This document shows positions 12,462 through 22,722 of a DNA stretch of 64,000 nt, one piece after another. The DNA comes from Schizophyllum amplum (Eukaryota > Basidiomycota > Agaricomycetes > Agaricales > Schizophyllaceae), in contig VDMD01000006.1 of the NCBI GenBank assembly GCA_007026445.1, forward strand, positions 1,178,001 through 1,242,000. Reading direction: 5' to 3'. Position 1 is the first letter of the stretch. Each line of letters starts with the position of its first letter. The position numbers and the translations under genes were made by a program. The notes below the pieces were generated by a model. That model was given only the letters and a program-made list of their open reading frames with translations. It ran no database searches and was not told where the DNA came from.

Positions 12462-12949
12462 ATGTCTTTCGCTCCCGGTGACGCTTCCAAGGGCGCTTCC
12501 CTCTTCAAGACCCGCTGCGCGCAGTGCCACACTGTCAACGCTGGTGAGGCTCACAAGGTCGGCCCCAACCTCCACGGGTGAGTAGTCCTCTCCTGCCTGT
12601 CTCGCTCAGGTCGGTGCTCACGCCCGCCTCTAGTCTTTTCGGTCGCAAGACCGGCCAGGCCGAGGGTTACTCCTACACCTCTGCGAACGTGAGCAAGGGT
12701 ATCACTTGGGATGAGCAGACGCTCTTCGAGTACCTCGAGAACCCGAAAAAGGTGCGTTTACTCGCCTTCGCTCACTACGCGTTACTAACTCACGCTGTTC
12801 GCAGTACATCCCCGGGACCAAGATGGCGTTCGCTGGCTTGAAGAAGGACAAGGACCGGAGCAACCTCATCACCTGGCTCAAGGAGAGCGTACGTCATGTT
12901 CCCTCTCCCTGCGCTTCCCCTTCACTAACAACATCCATAGACCGCATAA
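12462..12949 (+). CDS. CYC1: Cytochrome c
   Basis: Four exons join to a protein of about 108 residues, the normal length for mitochondrial cytochrome c. It opens with [19 protein letters not shown]. The haem attachment site CAQCH is followed by KVGPNLHG, and later [13 protein letters not shown]. The axial Met ligand lies in [12 protein letters not shown]. The last exon is tiny, only Thr-Ala plus stop (12941-12949). The protein carries electrons from complex III to complex IV in the mitochondrial intermembrane space. No feature is missing. It runs convergently with the histidine phosphatase gene, their stops 344 bp apart. Confidence 0.97.
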
Positions 12950-13293
12950 GCTCGTCTTGTCCTTCACCCGGTGGATGGCCCCACCACACTACTATAGGCG
13001 CTCGTGCATGGTCGTTGTAATTCCAGGATATTTTATCGGTCAATATGATACATAGACGACCCTCCGAGCCGCATTGCATGGACTTTGGCACGATACACCC
13101 CACTCAATATCATTGTACGGCATTCTGCATCCTATGCAATCGTCGTTGAGCATCACCGAGCTGCTATCCGTCGACAGACCACGGTGCGGCCGAAAGGCTG
13201 GTTTCTATCGCACTTGCAGACTTGGAGGTCGCTGCTTCACACCCTTGACCATACCAAGTTCTACAGGGATATCTATGCTTTGCTTCACACTGT
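12950..13293. other. Short convergent 3' intergenic gap
   Basis: This gap lies between the stop codons of cytochrome c and the histidine phosphatase. It should hold both 3' untranslated regions. No other feature was seen. Confidence 0.5.
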
Positions 13294-14382
13294 CTACATG
13301 GTGCTCGAAGTTGGCTCGTTCGCCCCCTCCTTGGCCGCCTGGTCCACCAAGACCATCGTCGCGTCCTCGTCATCTTCCGCCTTGAACGTATAGATGCGCA
13401 CTTCCGTGTTAGCCCAGGGCTTCCAAGAGTTGCGACCTACGACAAGTCCTCGGTGAGCCCTTGCTCATGCAATACATCCGCGTCACATAGGTCCCGCCGG
13501 TGTCCATAGCGCAGTATGCGAAGAGACGCACCTTCAGTGATGTACCGCAAGCAGTCGCCGTGCGAGACGACGACAATATTATTCTCCGGTCGCTCCCGCA
13601 ACCAACGCCGGTTCCAGCGGGCGCGGGCCTGCAAGGTGGCAGCGTCGCAGGCGTAGAAGCCTTTCTTCGAGTTCCATCCCGGCTCCAGCGTGCTGAGGTC
13701 AAGGCCGGCGAACTCGGGGTCTCCTTCAAGGATCTCGCGGTTCTGGGGAACGCGAATGTCAGATCTGATCGTGTAGGGAGGCGTTGGCGTAGGGAGGAGG
13801 CGGAGGCGGTGGCAAAGAGACAATGGGATGCAGGAGCGTAGCGGAGGGTGGACGCGAACGACTCACGGATCCCGTGTCACACGGCAAGTCGTTGCATTCC
13901 TGCAACTGCGGGAGGACGATGACAGGCTTGCCCGCGGCCTCTAGGCGCTTGCGCAGCTCTGGGTACCCGATGATCATGGTCTGCATGGTGCGCCGGAGAC
14001 CGCTGGTGACGAGGAGGTCGGCGGTCTGCTGGATGCTATCCTTGGTGTCTGCGTGAAGCTTCGCGGATTGCTCGCGCCCGAGGGCGGTGAGGTTCGCGTC
14101 GGGTACTGTAGAACTTGTTAGATGGACGCTTGTTGAGGAATTCGTTGGGGAATGGGGTTGGGGGAGGGCGGTGAATGGGAGGTGCAGTGCGCGTCAGGCA
14201 GAGTCGGAGTTTGGCGATGGGTTTCCGATGTTCATATGCGCGACGTACTGGTGTAGTCTTCTGCGACACTAGGTGATCCATGAAAATTAGCAGTGGACGC
14301 CGAATTGTAGAAGGTCTGCGCACTTGTGCTCAGCCTGGGCATGGCGGGTGAGGTAGATGCGTTTCTCTGTCGCTTTTGCCAT
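13294..14382 (-). CDS. Histidine phosphatase (phosphoglycerate mutase-like) family protein
   Basis: The start ATG at 14382 gives MAKATEKRIYLTRHAQAEH, holding the RHA/RHG catalytic motif (His phosphorylated during catalysis). A 56-bp intron and then a short exon give NVAEDYT, followed by PDANLTALGREQ, the usual second block of the family. QTADLLVTSGLRRTMQT supplies the conserved Arg, LQECNDLPCDTGS the acidic loop, and VVVSHGDCLRYITEG the second catalytic His. The last exon begins NSWKPWANTEVRIYTF and ends at 13294-13296. About five introns are needed. Members dephosphorylate small metabolites or phosphoproteins; the substrate is unknown. The catalytic set looks complete. Confidence 0.88.
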
Positions 14383-14958
14383 TTGAACAGGACTTTGTAG
14401 GGGCGCAAGGGCTATTGACCTCACGATGGTAGGATCTAAGGTCCAGGAGTATATTCCTCCAAGAGAGCGTCTATGTCAGAGGTCCTACGGTGGAGTTGGC
14501 TCGAACCTCGAGGAGGTATGACGCTCGCGTGGAATGCCCACCAGCAGGCTATTGACACACAGGGGTTTTGATTTCGGACATACAGTCACGTGAAGGTTCA
14601 ACATTTACATGCTGCGTCCCGGCTGCGGCCCGCTTCGCCTACCGGCAGCGCATCGAGCTACGGGAATGCATCGCAGCGCTCGACAGAATGGTGAAGCCGC
14701 GACCGCTCGTCAGATCATGGCAGGAAGGTTCGATATCGCTGTAATCATTTGTGCAAAGTTCGAATCCGGCGAATGGTCCCAGATCACGGAAAACATGACT
14801 GAAGATGGTACCCCGGTGAACAGTGGCCGCGCACATAAGAGGCAGCATCGGGGTACTTGCCGGGACCATGCTGATCGCATACAAGTCGCAGATCCGAATC
14901 GCGACGGTGTTTAGTCTCGTAAACCATCCTCTAGTAAACTAGAGTCTGGTATCACTTC
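14383..14958. other. Intergenic region upstream of the inverted-repeat element
   Basis: It contains the promoter of the histidine phosphatase on its left side. A plus-strand frame at 14609-14914 exists but lacks any recognisable domain. Nothing else was seen. Confidence 0.4.
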
Positions 14959-15709
14959 GGGGGTAGGTCCCGGATGTGGCTCGGAGTTTAAAATTCGATT
15001 TTGGCACGTCATTCGCTGCCAAATGCCAGGTTGACCTGGCTTGCGCGCCCCAATGGCTAGTGTTGCCGCTGAGCGCGCGTTGAGCTGGCTTAAGCTCCCG
15101 ATCGGGCAGCTTAAGCCGGCTTAAGCCGAGCCAGCTTAAGTTGAGCTCAAGCGCGCGCGCCTGTCCAGGAAGGCCCCGCGCCGCTGTGCAGTGTACAGCT
15201 TGTAGCTTGCATGATCCCCCTTTGGCGTGAGTCTGACGCATTGAGAGAGGACAGTCAGCTTAAGTACTGTAATTCACGATAGAGAGTAACGATGAGCAGG
15301 GCTCAACCTGGGCTCAACATCGCTACTCAGACTCGGCCCAATGGCAGATTAGTATGTTTTTTACGGTTGGAAAATGCGTGCAATGGTGATGTGCAGCCGC
15401 TTTGCGTAAGGCCATGGTACAGACGTCGGCATAGGTATTATAGACTGAGAGCATCCCCTGGTGCTGGCCCTCAGCTGGCACTCGCCGCCAGCCACGTCCG
15501 GGCCACGCGAGGCTTGAGCTCGCGCTTGAGTGGAGCACGCTTAAGCTGGCTTAAGCCGCTCCACCTGCCTTATACGGCGCTCAAGCGGCGCTCACGCTTA
15601 AGCCAGCTCAGCTCAGCGGCAACACAGCCAATGGCTTCCGCTTCAAGCACGGGATCGTTGGCTCCGCGCGTCAGAATTCAAACTCCGAGCCACATTCCCG
15701 ACCTACCCT
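14959..15709. mobile_element. Non-autonomous DNA element with terminal inverted repeats (MITE-like)
   Basis: The left end (GGGTAGGTC at 14961) and the right end (same motif inverted, ending at 15708) are inverted repeats. About 35 bp match with few changes, sharing GTGGCTCGGAGTTT. Further in, both arms again share an inverted AATGGC..GTGTTGCCGCTGAGC block (about 15051-15075 and 15612-15640). Both then have clusters of the palindrome GCTTAAGC and the related GCTGGCTTAAGC. The element is about 750 bp and has no transposase frame, so it would depend on a transposase elsewhere. I could not define a clear target-site duplication, and the exact ends are uncertain by a few bases. It lies 250 bp upstream of a C2H2 gene. 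Confidence 0.65.
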
Positions 15710-15956
15710 GTATGAGGGCCCAGACTAACGGTGTTCACCTGGCAGTGGTATCCACTCGTGGTCCACTCTGGAGTTTGGATCCTTCCGTTCCGAACGCATT
15801 TCCCCTTTATGGAGCGCTTGCAAATCCTCGCTGTTTGTCCGCTTCCATTGCTTTCCATGGTATTTTAACCTCGAGCTCACTCGAAAGTCCTTCGCTCCAT
15901 CGTGTACTACACCAAGGCCATAGCCGCGTATTGCCGCTTCACCCTCGTCCTTCTCT

Positions 15957-16900
15957 ATGGTCTCTAGAGAAGAAGCGCAGGCGGCGGCGGACCCGGGGGA
16001 CTCTGTCCAACCCCCACATCGGTCGTCCAGGACGCGCTCTCCGTCGTCCTTTCCGGACACCGCGTACAGTGTCTTTGATGCCATACACCTACCGCCTGCA
16101 TTAGTATCGCAAAAAAGCTCCCGCGAAAACACTGCCAAGGTATTGACCGGTTACCCTCATCGCTCTCGCATAGACACCCATTTCGCTTAGGATCCAACGC
16201 TAGGCTTGGACTCAATAGCGCGCGATGGACCGATCGCTTCATCGTCTTCATCGTCTAGCCCACCGACCAGCACTGCCCGTAAACGCTCCAACGGTCAGGC
16301 GCACAAATGCCAACTGTGCGACAAACAATTCCAAAGGTACATAGCTCGCTTCATCTATCTTCGTTCTCATTTATTAAACCACCGCAGGCCGAGCTCGCTC
16401 GACACACATATGAATACCCACAGCAATGTACGACGTGCGTGTTTGCACTATATTCTGTCCAAGCCTGTCGTGGCGCTCACTTTGGCCTACTCGTCCTAAC
16501 CCTAGCGTTCGCCTGCGGGCATCCAGGCTGCGACGCACGCTTCAATGCGCGCTCAAATGCCCTGCGTCACCGGCATATTCACGGAGTGGAGTTCGTGCGC
16601 GCCGTGGACGCGGCGGAACGCGAGGCGCGCGAGACGCGCTCGGAGACGCGCGGCGACGCTGTGTTCATGGAGACCATTGTCGGGCAAGAGACACCCGCGT
16701 CCGCGACTGGAGGGAATCCTCGTCCTGCCAGTCTGAAATGGATGCCGTTGAACCAGACAGCGCGGCGATACACACCGTACGAATTGTCGGAGCGTCGACG
16801 CGAGGGTGCGTCGGTGTCACTGGGCGAGTCGTCTCAGCCCAATACGACGCAGCAAACGGAGGAGGATCTATCACCGGCTGCCGGACAGTCAGCTTCATGA
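15957..16900 (+). CDS. Two-finger C2H2 zinc-finger protein (paralogue A)
   Basis: Exon 1 (15957-16139) is Ser/Pro-rich and starts MVSREEAQAAADPGDS. Exon 2 (16191-16336) ends in KCQLCDKQFQR, with the two Cys of finger 1. Exon 3 gives PSSLDTHMNTHSN, with its two His (Cx2C-x12-Hx3H). After another intron, PFACGHPGCDARFNARSNAL continues to HRHIHG, a complete Cx4C-x12-Hx3H finger 2. The tail is charged and holds LKWMPLNQTAR near residue 210. Two paralogues with the same finger split and a similar WMP-type tail lie at 47.8 and 50.3 kb. It is likely a nuclear DNA-binding protein; target unknown. The first exon is the least certain part. Confidence 0.72.
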
Positions 16901-17422
16901 GTGATAGATTGCATACACGCCTGCCTGGCGCGATGTCGGTGCGTGGCATATGTTTGCTCGAAGTGACAACTGAAGAGAACATGCCTTTAGCAAACACGCA
17001 GCCTTGCTACCGCAGTCAATTTTATACTTATACATCTTGTCACCTTATGTAGTCTTTCTCGAAGCCATGTCGCTCTTTTGAAGATCACAAAAGGCTCAAG
17101 GCAGGATGTTGCCAACGATCTATTGCATCGTGCCCCAGTAAGTAGTCTTTTCAAAAATATCGAGAGAACAAGCCCCAAACGAACGAAGTACGACCGAAAG
17201 AGTGGCACCCTAGCGGACTAGCAGCATGAAAATAACGAACGGCGGATTTGAAGAACCAAAGATCCACGACTACAAGGGAGACAGGCCTTTAGAGACGCGT
17301 GCGCGTGTCCGATTGCGGTACACAAAAATCAACGTTGTGAGCCAGAGTCCGAGCCCGGGACAAATTTCGGTGGACTGCGGCTATGATTAATAAGGGAAAT
17401 AGAGAAGGACCCAAAAAAGGGC
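16901..17422. other. Convergent 3' intergenic gap
   Basis: It separates the ends of the C2H2 gene (+) and the next minus-strand gene. No coding exon or repeat was found. Confidence 0.5.
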
Positions 17423-17973
17423 TTACAGGATTGCCATCACTACTTTGCCCTTCACCCTGCCTTTGAGGTGAACATCCACGTCGAGGTCGACGTCCAGGCG
17501 AAGCTAATTTGCGAATTTCGTTAGTATATGATACCGCAATAGAAGTTGGACTTCCCAAGAAGAAGCAAAAGACTTACCTTCGGCTGTTCATCCCAAAGCC
17601 AATCTTCGTCCTCTTCGACGATGGATTCCGCGGAAGGCCTGCTGTCCGGGGTCCTGATATCAACAGGAACTTGCGATCTCTGTGGCCGCTGCTCCGCTGC
17701 GCCTTCACTCCTTTTGTCTTGACGTCTCCGTCGGCGCCTGCGCGATGGGGGGCTGGCCGCACCATTAGACGGTGAGCTTGCTGTCCCAGTCGTATCCGAC
17801 GTCCCCGTCGACGCTCTGCTGCGTGACCGTGTTCGCGAGCGGGGCGTGCGCGAACGAGAGCCTGGGGGTGACACCGGTGGCGGAGACCGCGCTTGATCGG
17901 ACGAGTGGTTGGGAGGTAGCGGGGCCCCATGCGAAGACGCGCGTGGCGAGGATGGGCCTGCCTCCGACTCCAT
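17423..17973 (-). CDS. Small disordered protein with conserved hydrophobic C-terminus
   Basis: Exon 1 (17973 to about 17573) encodes MESEAGPSSPRAS and a Ser/Pro/Arg-rich low-complexity stretch with SRTPRSRTRSRSR. An acidic-aromatic block, EEDEDWLWDEQPK, ends the exon. An 82-bp intron (17573 to about 17503) with a clear branch-like CTAAC leads to a last exon, LRLDVDLDVDVHLKGRVKGK then VVMAIL. The alternating hydrophobic/acidic tail is a feature I associate with a small family in Agaricomycetes, but I know no function. The RS-like region could bind RNA or splicing factors; this is only a guess. Confidence 0.65.
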
Positions 17974-18797
17974 GATACTGACAGGCTCAGGCTGTGGTGT
18001 GGGCGCGGGCTGTCCCTGGCGATGGATGCGCCCACTGCTATGACGCGCAGCGGAGGCTAGATTCCTCAGGAACCCCAGTATGAGCTCAACGGTGGCTCGA
18101 TAGGTTGGATATGTTTGGGCGAGGGTGGTTCAGGCGCGAGTGACGTATGCGCAGTGAATGCACCGGTCCTAGGAACAGTCAGATGACGCTTCTGGTTAGT
18201 TATGTTTGTATGCCGAAAAAAAAGAGCTCTTACCGCAACTCGTAGGCCGTAAACACAAGGACTGCAACTTCAAGATGAAAGAGCAAAAAGGAAGCGAAAT
18301 TGCCTATCGGGGCTCGCGGCCCTGCGGGCCGAGTAAGTCACATGACGTATGTTGAAATCCGTCACGGCAACGCGTTACGCGGCGAGTCCTTCGCCGCCTT
18401 CATTCGCGCAAGCAGTGCTGCATCGAGGCTGCATATTGCGACCGATAGAACCCCAATATCTCACTCTCCTGACGTCTGACTTGGAGCCTCCTTGGAGGAC
18501 CGTGCGACCTCTGACGAGTCTGACCTGCCTGGGCAGCGGGCTCAGCTGGTCGTCAAGGTACTTCGGAGAGGGCCATCGGTTCGAGCGCTCTGGGGCGTCG
18601 ATGTCAATAGCATCAGCCATGATCTCACATTCCTGCACGCACCGTGCGACCTCACATAAAAGGAGCCTCTCATGGCTTGTTCCTCACACCCCCTCCCCGC
18701 TTCCAAAATTCAGGACTCAAGATACAGCCGTGTCTTGCGCACTCTAGACTACAGCAAAGACCAGCAAGACAACACTTCACCACAGTTTGATTCTATC
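17974..18797. promoter_or_regulatory. Divergent intergenic region, no gene seen
   Basis: It separates a minus-strand and a plus-strand gene and so holds both promoters. A purine/pyrimidine-biased stretch precedes the plus-strand start at 18798. Minus-strand frames around 18375-18638 show no domain. Confidence 0.4.
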
Positions 18798-19658
18798 ATG
18801 TCGCACATCGACCCCCAGGAGAGCCGCCAGCACCTCGACCTCGACAACGACGGCTCGTCTGATGCAGGCTCGTCCACCGATGAGCGCACGCCCGAGCAGA
18901 AGCAGACCGACAAGGAGCTCGCAGAGAGGCTCTCCAGAGTCATCGAGGACGCGAACTCACGCGTGCTTCCGCTCTGCAAAATGATTCGCAAGGTGCGTCT
19001 TCGCATGCGCCTGCACCTTAGACCCCTCGCTAAACCACCCCCGCACAGCACATCGAGAACATGGACGCGCAGAAGGAGGAGGATCGCTCAGAGCCGGAGC
19101 TTGTGAAGCAGGTCAAGCCGCTGCTGGAGCAGGCGACCAAGATCCTGGACGAGACGAACGGCCAGATCAAGGGCGCCGACCCCGACGGCCGCCTCGCGAA
19201 CCGCGCCAAGCGCAACCAGCAGGATCATCGCGCGACGCCCGAGGAGCAGCGTCTGGCCGAGGCGCTGAAGGTGCTTGTTGAGGAGGTCGGCGGCACCATC
19301 GACTGGGCGCGCGACAAGCTTGAGCACTACCCGAAGGCGAAGAAGGACCTCGGTCCGCTTCTCGACGCTCTTGGCCGTGAGTGATCTCCCCGTTTTGCAC
19401 GTTGTCTCGTAGCTGATTCTGTCCTCAGAGCCGCTTACCCAGATCGTTGGAGGCGTTGGATTGCTCCTCGCCGGAGTGCTGAGCCTCGTTGGCCGCCTCC
19501 TCAGTGGTCTCGGTCTCGACAGCCTGCTGAAAGGCATCGTCTCTGCTACTGTGCGCAAACCTTCCTTGTCTCACGGCGCATCTGACTGACGGGTCATGCA
19601 GGGCCTCGACAAGATGTACAGCAGCCTGGGCCTTGGAAAATGGCTGAATGCGAAGTAG
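18798..19658 (+). CDS. Conserved fungal protein with hydrophobic Gly/Leu-rich C-terminus
   Basis: Four exons begin at ATG 18798 (MSHIDPQESRQHLDLDNDGS). The first 65 residues are charged, then KELAERLSRVIEDANSRVLP. Exon 2 continues HIENMDAQKEEDRSEPELV with a long helical charged region and ends at LLDALG. Exon 3, QPLTQIVGGVGLLLAGVLSL, is a strongly hydrophobic amphipathic stretch running on to LVGRLLSGLGLDSLLKGI. Exon 4, GLDKMYSSLGLGKWLNAK, ends at 19658. The fold type recalls DUF6987 proteins of filamentous fungi; that assignment is from memory. The tail could sit on a membrane or lipid surface. Function unknown. Confidence 0.8.
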
Positions 19659-20622
19659 ATGTTGACGACCTTGACGAACGTGTATATGAAATCGCGAATC
19701 GTGTACCCATGGACTAAGAAAGTAATGTACTGTATGACTGTATACGACTGCATGGACTTGTATGAACCTTTACACCTCAGTTCAATGGCATGAACCATAG
19801 ACGTGCTTGCTCCGAAGTCAGACCGTGAGGACACTTTCTCCTGCGTCCTCAGAAACAAAGCGCTTATGTAAGCATGTGAGCGAGTCGCTTCCAGGTTGTG
19901 CGACGCGTCGACGCCTCATGAATGCATGAACAGTACATTCCGACCTCGGGCAAAAACGATTCAGATCCTTGATGATGTGCATATAAGTAGGTGTAAATAT
20001 GTATGATTGCGAAAAGACCAGTATGAATGATCCTCGTTCAGGGGGTATCGAGAAGGCTCAGGAAGCACCGACGACAAAAAGAAAACTCGAAAATGCGGGA
20101 AGGGAAAAGGGCGACATGGAGTCGAGCGGCGGCGGCCAAAGGCGAAGAAAGAACACCGGAAAGATGGACACGGGGGAAGCAAAGACACAGAGAAAAGAAG
20201 GACGCAAGGCAGAAGCTGGGTACAGACAACAAGGCGCACCGTAAATGCCACTAAAAGGAATGTAGTAAGGTTGCCGCAAAGGTAACGACAGTCGCATCCC
20301 TAAGGTATGAGTATAAGTACTGACCACCGCCAGAGGACCGACGGGCGGGCCAATAGACGGGAGGGCCGATAAATACCGCTGGCTGCGTGCGACACCGTCA
20401 ACGACTAGACAAACGAATGTTGTAGTTGACGCACCTTGGATTGTATGTACAAGTCCCGCTACAGACAGGTCTGGTATATATGTCTTGTCCGCGTCCCTTC
20501 TTGCATGAGCTTCCCGTGTGCCACCTTTCCCCGGTACTTCTTCTCTGGCTTTCCACTCATTAATTCTTTCCCATTACCACCCAGCAGACAAACAGCACTC
20601 CTCCTACTTCATGTCAAGGACC
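19659..20622. other. Convergent intergenic gap
   Basis: No gene was seen in 0.96 kb between two converging genes. Frames on both strands at 20000-20250 are low-complexity Arg/Lys or Phe/Pro shadows of the same purine-rich tract and are not supported. Confidence 0.45.
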
Positions 20623-22312
20623 CTACTCCATGTCGGGGATCTCCCCCAGCCCCGAAATCGACATTGGCCGCGTCTTGACCTCCAGCATGCGCACCATGTC
20701 CGCGAGGTCGTCGGCGGGAGCCGGCGCGGTGTCAGCGGCGTTGGAAGCGAAGGCGGGTTCGTCGGCCGCTGCTGCGGGCTCGGCAGCGTGCGTGGGCTCA
20801 TCGACGGCGTGGGCGAGCTCGGCAGCGTGGGTGGGCTCGGCGACGGCAGAAACGGACTCGGTGGCAGGCTCGGTGACGGCGGAGGCAGCCTCAACCTCAG
20901 CGGCTTCTGCGGGTGCTGCTGCACCAGTGGTCAGAGTTGCCTCCACGATTGCGACATCGTCGTCTGCGGCAGCCGCCGGTTCGTCCTCAACCAGAGCATC
21001 CTCCTCGTCTGTGGTAGCGGCTGGCTCCTGTGCAGCGGGCGCCTCGGCTTCGATGTGCTCCTCCTCCGCGGCGACTGTTTCCTCCTCGACGGCGGCCTCA
21101 TCCGCGACATGCGTCTCTGCCGCCTCGTGCTCCTCCGTGGGGAGTTCCTCATGCGCCAATGAATCCTCTGGCTCATCGTCGTGCTCTACGGCTACCTGAG
21201 CAAGGGCACCATCCTCCTCGGCCGCATGAGGCGCCTCTTCTGTGTGCTCAACCGTCTCCTCAGGTATCAACTCCTCCTCATCCGGAATCTCCCCCGCTTC
21301 CAAGGCTGCCACCGCGGCCACGCCTGCTATTGCCGGGCCTGCGGTCGTGGCAGCAGCGGCCTTCTTCGGCGCCGCGCCGCGCATGGGTGCAGGATGTCCT
21401 CTTGCTGCCGCAGCATGTCCTCTGGTCGGGGCGGCGTGCCCACGTGTGGGTGCGGCCCTCCCTCGGGTGGCGGTTCCGCGAGACGGCGCCGCTCCCCTCG
21501 TTGGCGGAGGCGACGCAGCAGCCGCGCGGCGCAAAGACGCGGCGGTCGGCTTGCTCAGGCGATCGGCCGCTTCCGGGCTGAGCGCCGTCCGCTTCGCGGG
21601 AGCTGCCTTGGGTCCGTCCGCCCCGCGCGCGCGAGCGAGCGACGCTGCCGTCGGCGCGAAAAGTCCGCCCACAGCGGAAGGAGTCTTGGGATGCGTGCCT
21701 GCGGCGGGCGATGACTTGGCCGGAGACACTGGCGTCTTCGCGGGCGTCGTCTTCGCGGACGTAGGTGTCTTCGCACGCGTGCCAGCGGCCGGCGTCTTGC
21801 GACCGGCGGGTGTGGTAGGCGCCTTGGGCGTCAGGCTCTTGCGAGCACTGCCGGGAGTCGCAGCCGCACTCTGACCAGTATGCTGAGGGCGAAGAGTGGA
21901 AGTCTTGGGTGTAGCGGGTTTGGATGGTGTCGGCGTGCTGCGCGACCCCGTCCCTGAGGGCTTCGCGGCAGCACCCTTGGCAGGTGCAGCTTTCTTCTGT
22001 GGCGGCGATGCCGGTGTCTCTAAATCCTTCACTGAGAATGCCGGTTCTAGTTCTGGCTGTGGCGGCGCAGGATCGGATAGTGCACGGAACGATGAGGGCG
22101 GCGGAGATCGCGCATCCTGGGTGATCGACTTTGGCGGCCACTCTCTGCGCTCCTTGGCTTCTTCCTTGGCTGAGTCGCCAGTGATATGAGAGACGACGCT
22201 ACCGCTCCTGGATGGTGTCGGTGTTCCGCCGATTGACGCGCGCTTGCCCTGCTGCTCGAACCGGCCGATGAGATTCGCGACACTCGCGCGTGGACGCTCG
22301 TCAGGAAGAGGC
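20623..22312 (-). CDS. Long charge-polarised disordered protein (5' exon not resolved)
   Basis: The visible exon starts after an intron acceptor at 22313-22314 and reads RPLPDERPRASVANLIGRFE, a motif that looks conserved. The first half (to about residue 340) is basic, rich in Pro, Thr, Ala and Lys, with SP/TP sites and a short TRGHAAPTRGHAAAARGH repeat. The second half is strongly acidic (Glu/Ala/Val) and ends in SISGLGEIPDME before the stop at 20623. This basic-then-acidic layout is typical of cytoskeletal or chromatin scaffold proteins, but no domain is recognised. No in-frame ATG is found in the exon, so at least one upstream exon must lie in 22313-22722. The best candidate ends at about 22386 in HPTTTDR. 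Confidence 0.6.
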
Positions 22313-22722
22313 CTAGCAGTCACAGTTAGTTACAGCCGACCGTGCACGACGTGCAACACACACATTTTCTCCGCTGCTTACGCTGACCGGTCTGTGGTTG
22401 TCGGATGCCAGTTCGGATTCCGCGACGTCCTGCGCAACGGTGTGCGGCGTCTACGCTGCTGCGATTGCTGCACGGAAATGCACGGGACGTACGTAAATCG
22501 CGTCGGGATGGCGGTCAAGAACAAACAGAAGTTGAGCGACACGATGATGGCGAGAGCAAAGGACAACCCAAAACCCAGTTTGGCAACCGACTGATGGCCG
22601 CCACGCGTGTTGACGGAGGCGACAAGTCTGCAAGCTGCTTGGGTCCAGGTCGGGTCGTGCACAAAATACACTGTAATCAGGATACATATCGCTGACATTG
22701 CATATATAATGCAACTGAGGAG
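22313..22722 (-). other. Leader and likely first exon region of the charge-polarised gene
   Basis: It must hold the missing start of the gene at 20623-22312. A minus-strand frame ending PNWHPTTTDR near 22386 meets the acceptor in phase. I could not choose a start codon with confidence. Confidence 0.35.

Noticed and set aside
20630..21199. Plus-strand Ser/Ala-rich frame opposite the charge-polarised gene
   Set aside because: Mirror of the acidic repeats on the other strand.
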